Source: Amphibalanus amphitrite (taxonomy: Eukaryota; Arthropoda; Thecostraca; Balanomorpha; Balanidae). Taken from it: DNA of 64,000 nt. The stretch spans positions 1,054,001 to 1,118,000 of the forward strand of contig NW_024881503.1 in assembly GCF_019059575.1 (NCBI RefSeq). Reading direction: 5' to 3'. The position numbers were made by a program, and so were the translations under genes. This document shows, in pieces, positions 55,188-64,000 of the stretch. Position 1 is the stretch's first letter, and each line of letters begins with the position of its first letter. Under the pieces are notes generated by a model, which worked only from the letters and a program-made list of their open reading frames with translations, was not told the origin of the DNA and searched no databases.

Positions 55188-55748
55188 AGCGAGGGCGTTT
55201 AGTTTGAGCTCAGAAGCACGATGATGCTATTTATTTTTATGCACAACGTCGAAAACGTACTGAAAATTGACATCGGGGGCTCAAACTTTCTGGAGTAGAT
55301 CCTCAGTACGTGTTCTATCACATATATTCCGGTCCTTCAAGAAGTCAAATTTATAGCGAAAAATAAAAAATAAGCATATGTCTTTTTTCGAAAATTTCAA
55401 CATTTGAAAATCCGAGATAGCAGTCTGTATAGATAGCCCTGTGTATTCTGAGCCCTCTCATGCAATGAAATTGGATCTGGCTTGAAAACTGAGCTCATGA
55501 GAGCGATTACCGCAGTTCAATGTTTCGCATCTAATTCGGCCGAGCATGACGTCACTCTGACCTCACTTACGACCGACCTATGGTAGCTACGAACTTGTAT
55601 TTAGGCACAACGTGTCAAACTCATGCAGCCAAAAGTGCTGCAAGTTCCGTGTTGATGCGTTCAGTGGTTTAAATAGAATAACCGCAGGTCTATCGCAGAA
55701 AAACGGGGGGGCTACGTATAGCCCCCCCCCCCGTCATGCACGGGTTAA
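55188..55748. mobile_element. piggyBac-like MITE (type IV), 5'-truncated
   Basis: Follows the order of the right half of 38701-39883: GTTTGAGCTCAGRARCACGATG, then ACATATATTCCGGT, TGACGTCACTCTGAC, polyC, GGGTTAA at 55745-55748. The left half is missing. Confidence 0.75.
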
Positions 55749-56194
55749 ATGTGGCAATATTCTTGCCAGATTCCTAAAAAACTTGGTTCGTCAATGAGTT
55801 ATCAAGAGCCCAAGATGGTTTGTCCTAAGTCACGGCGACCGCAGGCTTTTAATTTGAGCACACCATACACGTATGCATAAAAAAGGCACGGCTCATGAGG
55901 CTTGAATCATTTGACAATTTCTTCGTTGCGTGTGAACAAGTTTAAAACGTGTAGGTAGCCAATCTTGGCTACATTGATAAAAATATTGATAGACAGCACG
56001 AATTTCTGATAAATCTTCACTTCACGTATGCTGCTCTTCACGAGAGGATGTCATTGGTGGGTGGATATTTTCTTTAGACTTAAGTTTACTTTTATAGGTG
56101 GCATCGCTACAGGGGGTAGCAAAAGGTGATTTTTTGGCACCAGACTCCAGCAGACCCGACTGGACCTTTCTAGTACCAGCCAGACCCGGTCAAG
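55749..56194. other. No gene recognised
   Basis: Spacer, nothing supported. Confidence 0.35.
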
Positions 56195-57092
56195 TTAACC
56201 CTCGCACGTGTGCAGCGTTTGCCAGCTTCTAACGTGTAAGGGGGGTCGGTTGGACCCCCCACCCCCCATCCTTGCCGTTTAGTCCCTGATCGAGCTAGAG
56301 CTTCGCGCAAAAACGAGCGTGCTGCTCGTGACGAGTGGAAGCCGATGGTGCCCAATTATAAGGTCCTAGGTCATTGGTTGACCTTCCAGGTCAGGTCAAT
56401 GACCAAAAAGTCGGAAAAATCGGGACCTGTTAGATAGTCGTTAAGTGTGGCTGCTGTGGGGTTTTTGGGGTGCTGATCACGAACATCGTGTTAGTTTTGA
56501 TCACCGATGATGTCTTTAAGCATTTATACTAGGTCGGGTCAGGTCAGGTCAGGTCAATCAGTAAGGGTCGTGGCGGATATTCGTAGTACGTGTCAACCGC
56601 CTCTGACAGCTTCGTATCATGTTACGAAGACACTAAAACTACTTCGTAAATGTTCAAATGGTTTCTAAATTCGAATTCCGCTCCAAAAACTAGCCTAGAA
56701 ACATGTAAAACTCGAAGAAGTGAACCAAGGTCACCAAAGGTCAATGACCTGACCTGATCTTCAGGTGACCTTGATACCCACCTTAATGCATGGGAGCAAC
56801 ATCAAATCACATGTTTGAGCGTTTGAAACCATGAAAAGCTTGCAAACGCGCGGCTAATGCTAGGCGACATACGCCGAGTCGCGATTCCGGCCAAACATGG
56901 CCTCGAGAAATAGGTCACAGGTCAAAGGTCACTCGAGTCAGGGTCATGAAATTTTCAGAGTAGGAGTAAAATTGATCAACTCGAGAGTACTGAAAGTTTC
57001 GTTGCGATCGACCGCTTTTTGCGCGAGTTATTCGCGAAAAACCATTGGGGGTCCATCCGACCCCCCTCCCCCCTACGCATGCGAGGGTTAAA
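56195..57092. mobile_element. piggyBac-like MITE (type II)
   Basis: 898 bp. TTAACCCTCGCACGTGTGCA at the left, GCATGCGAGGGTTAA at the right. Carries a run of overlapping AGGTC units (56528-56558) and further AGGTCA pairs at 56386, 56728 and 56915. Confidence 0.85.
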
Positions 57093-57861
57093 ATCGGAAC
57101 CAGTTGGACCCATTTGATTCCACCAAAGTCAATGAATACAAACTGTGTGTTTCATAAGGTGCATCGAACAAAACTTGGCAAGAGAGCTCAGGAAACGTAA
57201 GTTGCTGACTACACGACTAACGGCTGCGTGTGAGTCAGAAGTCAGAAGAAGCCAGAGGGAGACGGACCAGTCACTATCACAGGTTGGGCAGGCCTCGAGA
57301 ATACTGCGGGAGCCGACACCTTTCAGGAATTCCGGCCACCTGGGACCGGGCCAGTCTGCCCGGCGCGCCGCGGGTCGGGTCGGGTCGGGTCCCGCCTGGC
57401 AGACCACCGACGCCAACAACGCGTGGGTGACCGAGGGTCGCTGCGGGAGGTCCCCCGCCGGCCGGGGTAGCCGAGGGGACGCCCCCGCCGCTGAACGACC
57501 ATCGGAGATGCGTGCTTTGTGTAAGGGTTCCAGGTAGCAGCTCAAACCTCGGACCCGCCACCAGGTAATGCCTCATATCAATCACGACACCCCGGCCACC
57601 GTCCGTTCCATCGTTCCCATCCTCAGGATACTGAAAATTGAAATCCTTCTTCACCACGCCGCACTCCCACTCCGGGCTGGACTGGCACATCTATCTCACG
57701 CGGGCTGCTCCCTTAGAGCGGCACCGCTGCTCCCGAGGGAGCGCACCCCGTAGCCGGGTGCAGAGTGCTTGGGCCTAACCCAACAACACAAAAAACAAAC
57801 ACCCGGGCCACCGCATATCAGCGGCTGGGGAGGTCAGCCCGACCGAGAGGACCGGCGCCTC
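57093..57861. repeat. GC-rich stretch and hairpin repeat copy
   Basis: 57130-57545 is GC-rich with a GGGTC triplicate (57374-57390) and open frames on several strands that look compositional. 57620-57768 is the second copy of the hairpin repeat at 30006-30150. No gene recognised. Confidence 0.5.
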
Positions 57862-58773
57862 ATAACCCTCGCCCGTATTGGTGTTTTGCCAGCCGCGAAC
57901 GTATCAGGGGGAGGGGGGGGGGGTCAGTTGGAACCCCCCTTGGCGTTTAGCCCCTGATCGAGCTAGAGCTTCGCGGAAGAAACGAACGTGTTGCCCGTGA
58001 CGAGAGAAAGCTGATGATACCCCATTTTAAGGTCCTACGTCATTGGTTGACCTTCCAGGTGAAGTCAATGACCCATCAGATCTAAGTCGGGAAAATCGGG
58101 ACCTGTTAGAACGTCGTAAAGTGTGGCTGTCATGGGGTTTTCAGGGTATTGATTACGACTATCATGTTAGTTTTGATCACAGATGATGTTTTCATGCATT
58201 TAGGCCAGGTCGGGTCAGGTCAGGTCAGGTCAGGTCAACCAGTAGGTGTCCTGCCTTCGTAGAAGGTGTCAACCGCCTCTGACAGCTTCGCAACAATTAA
58301 GAATTAAGATGGCACCAAAACTACTTAATGAATGTTCAAAATTCAAATGGTTGCTAAATTCGAATTCAGCTCCGAAAACTAGCCCAGCAACATGTAAAAC
58401 TCGAAAAAGTGAACCGAGGTCAGGTCATCAAAGGTCAATGACCTGGCCTGAATTTCAGGTGACCTTGACACCCACCTTAATGCATGGAAGCAACATCATA
58501 TCACATGTTTGAACGCTTGAAACCACGAAGACTGCAAACGCGCGTAAGCCGACGTACGCCGAATCGCGATTCCAGCCAAACATGGTCTCGAAAAGTAGGT
58601 CACAGGTCCAAGGTCATCGGGGTCAGGGTCATGAAATTTTTAGGGTAGGTGTAAAATTGATTAGCGCGAGGGTACTAAAGTTTCGTTGGGATCGGCCGCT
58701 TTTTACGTGAGATATTCACGAAAAAACGAGGGGGTCCGTTCGACCCCCCCCCCCCCATACGGGCGAGGGTTAA
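57862..58773. mobile_element. piggyBac-like MITE (type II)
   Basis: 912 bp. The left TTAA has mutated to ATAA, followed by CCCTCGCCCGTATTGGTG; the right end is CATACGGGCGAGGGTTAA. Five overlapping AGGTC units at 58204-58240. Confidence 0.85.
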
Positions 58774-60578
58774 AGCCAGGAATATTTGCGATACTGTTCG
58801 GATGTTGTCTTCATCCTCCATCATGGTTTATACCTATTGCCTGTGCATGTGTATTTACACATTGACGTGATCTCTCCTGTGCTTGTCATAGTTGACTGTG
58901 GCAGAGCGGGTGGGACCGTGGCCTTATTTTTGATGATGATTCAAATGATTGTGCTCCCCTCTATGTATACATATGTTGTCGGCGAAGCGATGTTCTGAAG
59001 GGGTGGTTTGAGCTGCGTGCAGTGCCATACCAACACAGGCCATACCTTTTTGGTGCTTTAACCAGCCCAATTTGCCTGCTCTTGGAGCTCGTCGTCGTCC
59101 GATGTCCGAGAGCTTAATCCAAAACTGTTGTCGGCACTTTGCTCTTTTGGCCATCCAACATGCAGTCTCCAAATGGTTTGATCTTATTGCAATGGTCTTC
59201 TGTACAATTATACAAACAGAATAAACATCCAGACGCTACGGGCATAAATATAACAAAGCTTAAATTAAACAAGTTGGAATGGATAACCGGATACATTTCA
59301 CAAAAGCAATCCAGACAGAACAGACGAAAGGAAACTTACGAATTAGTTTAAAATCTTGAAGGTTATAACGCCCATAATAATTTTCCGCATCTTCCGTAAC
59401 TTAGGTCTTCAGCTGGTGCAAATTTTCCTTTACGTATGATCAAATCAAAGAACATAAAAGAAAATATTTCTTAAAAAAACGCAACAACTAGGTATGCATA
59501 ACTTACAAACAGCTTTTTTACATTTTTGGTTGGCTCAAGCAAGGCTAAAAAAAAACAACAATAAACTGGCCCTGCTGCACGAGAATAAAAACAAAAATCA
59601 TGCGACATAAAAGACAATGAGCTTTTACTGTAAAAATTTGTAGGAATTAAGAGTCACCGCTGTCGAAGATAAATATAAATGACATTGAGTCGACCTCAAT
59701 GAATTATTTCTGATATTGATGTTTGAATCACACTGTGTTAATTGACAAATAATCGCCACGCACTTTCAGAATGTGGATCACTCATGATTGCTCAATACAA
59801 ATACAATACAAATGCTTATCCTAATACGGTACCTAGCTAATGCTGATACGATTTACATAATCCATGATCTGATATTGTTGTCTTGAACGATTGCGATAAG
59901 TAATTAAATGCAAAGGGTTTTCTTTGCAACACTCATTCGAAGCGTGGATAGATATTCTGACATTATGAGGAGCCAATGCAGTTCGCATCACCCGCCTACA
60001 GCCAAAGCGCCGTGCCCAAGGCCACCCAATCAAAAATCGACTCGGAAATGCCCCTTACTAGCAAACAGGTTCGCATTTCATCGATTGATATCAATTCTCT
60101 CACAGTCGTCGCACTACTGCACGAACTACAGCACTTTGTTTATGTCAATGACGTTGTGTACTCGCTCTTTCAGCAACTAAGTTAGATTCCACAATTCATC
60201 CAAGTTCATATCAAGTTTATGTAGACGGTTTTCATGCACCAGTGCTCAGAAATCGGAAGTTTATCCTATCTTTCTAGTTGAGGTTTATTTGCCATTGGGT
60301 CTACAGTGCAGGGATATTTCTATCTCGCACTCCTCTGAGATGCAAAGATAAGAATTTGTTAATTCTGCATCCCTCTGAGATGCAAAGATAAGGTCTCGAG
60401 GGTTCATAGCCAAAAATCAAGAGTTCAAGTGATGATGGGTCAATATCCGAACGACATTTTTAGGTAATGGTTGTTTATGGATGAAACTTTGAAATAAGAA
60501 CAAACTACTCTGAATCTATTTTTACAATGATGAATACATTTAAATATAATATCTAATTACTTAAGAATAAACCTCAAC
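58774..60578. other. No gene recognised
   Basis: AT-rich with short open frames. Contains the inverted GATCCACAT repeat (59750-59785), a partial duplication around CTCTGAGATGCAAAGATAAG (60329-60390), and AACCTCAAC/GTTGAGGTT inverted words at 60280 and 60570. Confidence 0.35.
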
Positions 60579-60749
60579 ATAGAAAGATATAGGATTCCTC
60601 ATGGCTCACTCGTGGAAGATCGGATATCTTTTCCTCGCGTGTTACAGAAAAACCTCGCTCCTTCGTCGCTCGGTTTTACAGTAACCCGCTTGGAAAAGAT
60701 ATCCTTATCTTCCACTCGGAGCCATGAAGAATCCTCTATATCTCTCAGC
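60579..60749. repeat. CTCG-punctuated hairpin, about 170 bp
   Basis: AGATATAGGATTCCTCATGG at the left matches the reverse of the right end; inner blocks GTGGAAGAT and GGATATCTTTTCC pair across the centre CTCCTTCGTCG. CTCG words follow each block on the same strand. Confidence 0.8.
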
Positions 60750-61500
60750 TCCCTGGCTCTCCCGGCGGCGGCGGCGCAGAATCACTCGACACTGCGGTCT
60801 GGGTCTGAAGGTGTCCGGTGGCCTGCCGGGACGACGCCGAGCCGCGCGGCCACCCGGCCCGGCGCGGCGGGGCGGTGGGGGCAGAGAGGGGAGGCGCGGC
60901 CGGTCAGCTCCGGGGGGGGGGGGCGGTGTGAGGGGGGATGGGCGCCGCTCGGGACGGACGGCCGCGGCGGCGGAGGAGAGGACGGGACCCGGCGCTCGGA
61001 CGGCCGGGAGGGGAGGGAGGGGTGGGGGGGGGGGGGCACAGCGCGGCACTCCCGGCAGGGAGGGGAGGGGACACAGTGCGTTGCCTTCATCCATGGTGCG
61101 GCACTCCCGCGCTCGGACGGCCGGGAGAGGAGGGGAGGGCACAGCGCGGACGGCCCAGCCGGCGCGGCGGGCCGTGTGTGGAGGGGAGGAGGTGGGAGGG
61201 GCCGCCGGGGTGTGGACGGTCGCGGGTCGCGCTCAGTCGCGGTAGTCGGCGGCCGCCGCGGCAGGCGGTGCGTGGGGATGGGAGGGAGGGAAAGGCGCCG
61301 AGACGTGCCGCCCAGTCCTGAGAAGTCGCCGGCTCGGCCCGAGTCACACGATATGACGGCTCGGGTGACTCGGGCGCGCGCATCTCGCTCGCACCGTATC
61401 TCATTGGATCTCTGCTGTCTCAGATGTCCTTACTGCATTGTGCCACTCGTATCAGCCGATCTCGTATGTCTCGGACTGATCTAGTTCGGATCACATGCTT
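60750..61500. other. GC-rich block, no gene assigned
   Basis: Very GC-rich, purine-skewed (GGGGAGG, GGCGGCGG). A 290-codon plus frame and several opposing frames stay open because of composition; their products are Gly/Arg-rich without a domain. CACTCCCG-GGAGGGGAGGG units repeat loosely at 61047-61140. It could be a CpG island. Confidence 0.4.
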
Positions 61501-61779
61501 GGCTCACGGCGTGCGCGGTGGTGTGGGCAGTTGGGGGGGGGGGAGGGGGAGAGGGGGACATCTGAGCTTATACGGACCTGCTCTGAGCGCGGGAAATGTT
61601 CTAATGGAGGACGCCAATTGTCAGTTGTAGCATTTGAAATTATCTTTCAAAGTATTTGGAAACATACTGAGAAGGGTTCAGCCGTTTGGAGATTTTTTGT
61701 CAGAGCAAGGGCTTTTACGCATGTGACGTGTGTGGAATGTTGACTACCGCCGCGCATTACTGAGCGCATTAGAAAGCAG

Positions 61780-61782
<3 letters not shown>

Positions 61783-61859
<77 letters not shown>

Positions 61860-61860
61860 A
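61783..61860. repeat. (GA)n microsatellite
   Basis: About 70 bp of GA followed by GGGA repeats to about 61871. Confidence 0.95.
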
Positions 61861-61871
61861 GGGAGGGAGGA

Positions 61872-62201
61872 AGTGATTCGGACAACATGTCATCCGCCGA
61901 CGATGGCGTCAAACAAAGGATAATGTGAATGATCAGCAGTTCAAGTGCATGGATTACCTGCCAGCCAGCCGGTGGCAGTGTGCCAAAAATAATGCAAACT
62001 GCCAGCAGACAGCCTTGTGCAGAAAACAGAAGTCAGCAGGTGCCGCACATTCAATGCCAGGCAGTGACAGTGTGCCGAAAACAGTACCAGCGCAGCCGAC
62101 CGATGGGCCGGCCAGCCAGCCGGCTGTCTAGGCCCGTTACAGCGCCGAACGTAACCTGCTGGCCGGCCACCGGTATTGGCTCGGCTCGCCTCCCCTCCTC
62201 C
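61872..62201. other. Spacer with CCAGCCAGCCGG words
   Basis: Short loosely repeated GCCAGCAG, TGTGCCGAAAAC and GCCGGCCAGCC phrases; no gene recognised. Confidence 0.35.
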
Positions 62202-62209
62202 AAAGCGGA

Positions 62210-62367
62210 CAGAGGCGGATCCAGCTCAGAGTTTTTTTTTTGGGGGGGGGGGGCAAATCATAACAATTTATCGATTCTTTCCATGCCTCGTCCACAGGCG
62301 TAATGCTAAAATCATGCCGTTTGGGAGGGGCAAATGCCCATTTTGTCCCCCCCTGGATCCGCCACTG
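62210..62367. mobile_element. hAT MITE
   Basis: 158 bp. The ends are CAGAGGCGGATCCAG and, as reverse complement, CAGTGGCGGATCCAG. Perfect 8-bp TSD AAAGCGGA (62202-62209, 62368-62375). G-run and C-run inside the ends. Non-coding. Confidence 0.9.
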
Positions 62368-62497
62368 AAAGCGGACACGTGAATACCGGAGGGCAATTGG
62401 AAAAATAGATTATTTAGCGGTTCGAACACTCCAGTGTCACGTAAGTAGTCTAAGACTACGTTGCTCCCTACGAGCACGGACGGCTGTCAAACCTAAT

Positions 62498-62770
62498 TAG
62501 TGATGTCAGTTACGGAAAATTGTGATACCGATACCAAACCAAATATCAACAATACCTATGGAAAAATACCGAAACCGAACCGGCTTGGGAATATGAGGGA
62601 AATACCAATTTTTTTACCAAATTCTCGGACCCATTACATTAGTGAGGATTCATAATACCAACAAAATACCAAATGCATTCGTCTTAAAATACCAAAACCC
62701 AAGTTGGTATCGGTTTGGTATCGGTATACCAAAAAGCTCGTATCCGATTGAAATCCGAAAAAGCTCGTAT
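62498..62770. mobile_element. hAT MITE of TACCAAA words, 3' end damaged
   Basis: Begins TAGTGATGTCAGTTACGG and stays colinear with 2274-2543 up to AAAAAGCTCGTATCCGATTG. The expected ACATCTCTA terminus is replaced by a repeat of AAAAAGCTCGTATCC followed directly by the LINE. The upstream 45 codons of the adjoining open frame come from this MITE, not from the LINE. Confidence 0.8.
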
Positions 62771-62779
62771 CCTCATATT

Positions 62780-63406
62780 CCTGACTTGAGCCTGAAACAG
62801 CTGGTGGCTGGCCAAACCCGGCCCGAATCTGAGGCTCTGCTGGATCACGTCATCGTCCGCTCCTCCGACTGCACCACGACAGCCAGCGTCAAGCCGTGCA
62901 CCTGGAGCGACCACGATCTAATCGTCGCCAAGGCGTCAGTGGGTCGCGAGCGGCGACGCCCGGTGGAGGTCACCATCCGCTCTACCAGGAACCTGGTGCC
63001 GGACGCGCTTCGTCTGGAGCTCCTGCTCACTGATTGGTCTGAGGTGTACCAGTCGGTTGCAGTGGGGGACAAGTGGGCGGCATGGAGAGCAGCCTGGTCG
63101 CCTGTCCTGGACAGACACATGCCGCTGACCAAGATACGGGTCAGACATCAGCCGGCGCCGTGGCTCACTGAAAATGAGGAATTGCGTGAAATGATGAGCG
63201 AACGTGACGTGGCACGAGCTGATCGTGACGCTGATCCGTGCTCAGAGACTCGCCAGGCATATGTGGCCAAGCGAAACGCGGTGAAAAGTGCACTGTGTCG
63301 GGCTAGGTCATCATTCTTTTTATCTTCGTACAATTATTCGCGTAAAACGACATGGAGGGACCTTCAGCGGTTTTTAATAAGACCAGAGTGTTCGAGGAGG
63401 CTGTGA
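62780..63406 (+). pseudogene. LINE ORF2, endonuclease C-terminus and linker (frame-broken)
   Basis: The frame encodes LSLKQLVAGQTRPE, then LLDHVIVRSS and CTWSDHDLIVAK. This is the C-terminal end of an apurinic-type endonuclease; the SDH motif holds its catalytic His. The linker follows, with DRHMPLTKIRVR and the YVAKRNAVKSALCRARSSFF stretch typical of CR1/Jockey-type LINEs. The N-terminal endonuclease half is absent (5' truncation). The frame stops at 63404-63406; the next domain continues one base over, so a frameshift near the GGGGGG run (63413-63418) or just upstream separates the parts. Confidence 0.8.
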
Positions 63407-64000
63407 GCCGCCGGGGGGCACGGTGGAGTGGGCTGACCGATTAAATCGTCACTTTGCCGCGGTGGGCTCCCGCGTGTCTGCTGAACTCGTGGCCCAAAGA
63501 ACGACTGCACCACCGCTGCCACCCTGTCCCTCTCGTGTGGTGAGCGGGACATTTAGGGTGCATCCAGTCACTCTGTCCGAGCTTCACTCGGCACTGCAGC
63601 GCTTGTCATCATCGAATGCGTGCGGTGAGGATGGGATCACAGTGAGCATGTTGCGACTTACCTTTCCGGTGATAGCCCCGCATTTGTTAAACGTGATAAA
63701 TGCCTCAATCGTTACTGGAGAGCTCCCGAGCGAGTGGAAAGTCGCAACTGTGGTCCCAATCCACAAGGCGGGGTGCACAAGTGATAGACACAATTACAGG
63801 CCAGTGTCGATCATTTCTACTGTGGTGAAGCTCACTGAGAGAGTCGTTTGTGATCAACTATTGCATTACCTGTTGTCCCACGGTGTGCTGTGTGAGGAGC
63901 AGCACGGCTTTCGGCCGGGGAGGTCCACGGAGTCGGCGATGTTGGACGCGGTCAGCTACATCACTCGAGTCATAGACGAGGGTAAGATCGGTTGTCTGAC
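63402..64000 (+). pseudogene. LINE reverse transcriptase, N-terminal part (runs off window)
   Basis: An open frame to the window end. It reads VEWADRLNRHFAAVGSRV, CGEDGITVSMLR, GELPSEWKVATVVPIHKAG, NYRPVSIISTVVKLTERVV and EEQHGFRPGRSTESAM, the early fingers/palm motifs of non-LTR reverse transcriptases. The catalytic FADD box lies beyond 64000. The residues read here are intact; only the upstream frameshift disables the copy. A CR1/Jockey-type clade is likely but not resolvable by eye. Confidence 0.85.

Noticed and set aside
57145-57545. Opposing open frames of 130 and 138 codons
   Set aside because: GC-rich composition leaves both strands open; no domain or splice evidence.
60612-61484. Open frame of 290 codons, plus opposing frames
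   Set aside because: GC-rich, purine-skewed sequence lacks stop codons; the products are Gly/Arg-rich without a domain and several frames are open at once.
62642-62779. N-terminus of the LINE protein
   Set aside because: These codons lie in the TACCAAA hAT MITE that also occurs at 2274-2543 without a LINE.

Overview
The window is eukaryotic, almost certainly arthropod, intergenic DNA. It is built mostly from mobile elements, many inserted into one another. Support for an arthropod: an arthropod-type U6 snRNA gene at 20794-20899, a (TTAGG)n-type tract at 31641-31810, and a Penelope-like GIY-YIG endonuclease, a LINE reverse transcriptase and a Tc1/mariner transposase relic. No complete host protein gene was recognised. 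Two short stretches (24945-25187 minus, 28487-28544 plus) could be first exons, but nothing identifies them. The 779-codon reading frame across 20944-23283 is an artefact of a pentamer array. | Method: elements were delimited by eye from terminal inverted repeats (TIRs), target-site duplications (TSDs) and dispersed copies inside this window. Superfamily names rest on TSD length and terminal bases, because nearly all copies lack a transposase. | Layout. 1-4.7 kb: Tc1/mariner relic, a hAT MITE, a GGGCCCAATC MITE and a TTAA-flanked MITE. 4.7-10 kb: one piggyBac-like MITE enlarged to 5.3 kb by at least seven nested insertions. 10-15.2 kb: a 5.15 kb element with 41-bp TIRs enclosing three other elements. 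16.1-19.7 kb: a worn piggyBac-like copy, a hairpin, and a long palindrome split by a TIR-less element. 20-25 kb: a SINE head, U6, a 2.25 kb (GTAGG)n array and a foldback element holding two inverted Penelope fragments. 25-30.7 kb: sparse DNA with TTAA MITEs, CTCF-like sites and possible exons. 30.7-35.3 kb: a three-layer nest that includes the TTAGG tract. 36-49 kb: tandem repeats, GC-rich promoter-like pieces, TTAA and hAT MITEs, a MITE cluster and a CGCAAAC word block. 49-52.1 kb: a 3.08 kb hAT element with two nested elements. 52-62 kb: hairpins, minisatellites, three more piggyBac-like copies and a GC-rich block. 62.5-64 kb: a truncated hAT MITE abutting a LINE whose reverse transcriptase runs off the window. 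| Main themes: (1) nests whose lengths, once inserts are subtracted, match free-standing relatives; (2) several transposon families whose arms or interiors are built from short repeated words (AAAAGTC, TTTGCCGAAATG, AGGGCA, GTTCRCGAAC, GACTCC, TACCAAA, CGCAAAC); (3) piggyBac-like MITEs packed with AGGTCA and TGACGTCA words; (4) a telomere-like TTAGG tract that appears to be part of a foldback transposon.
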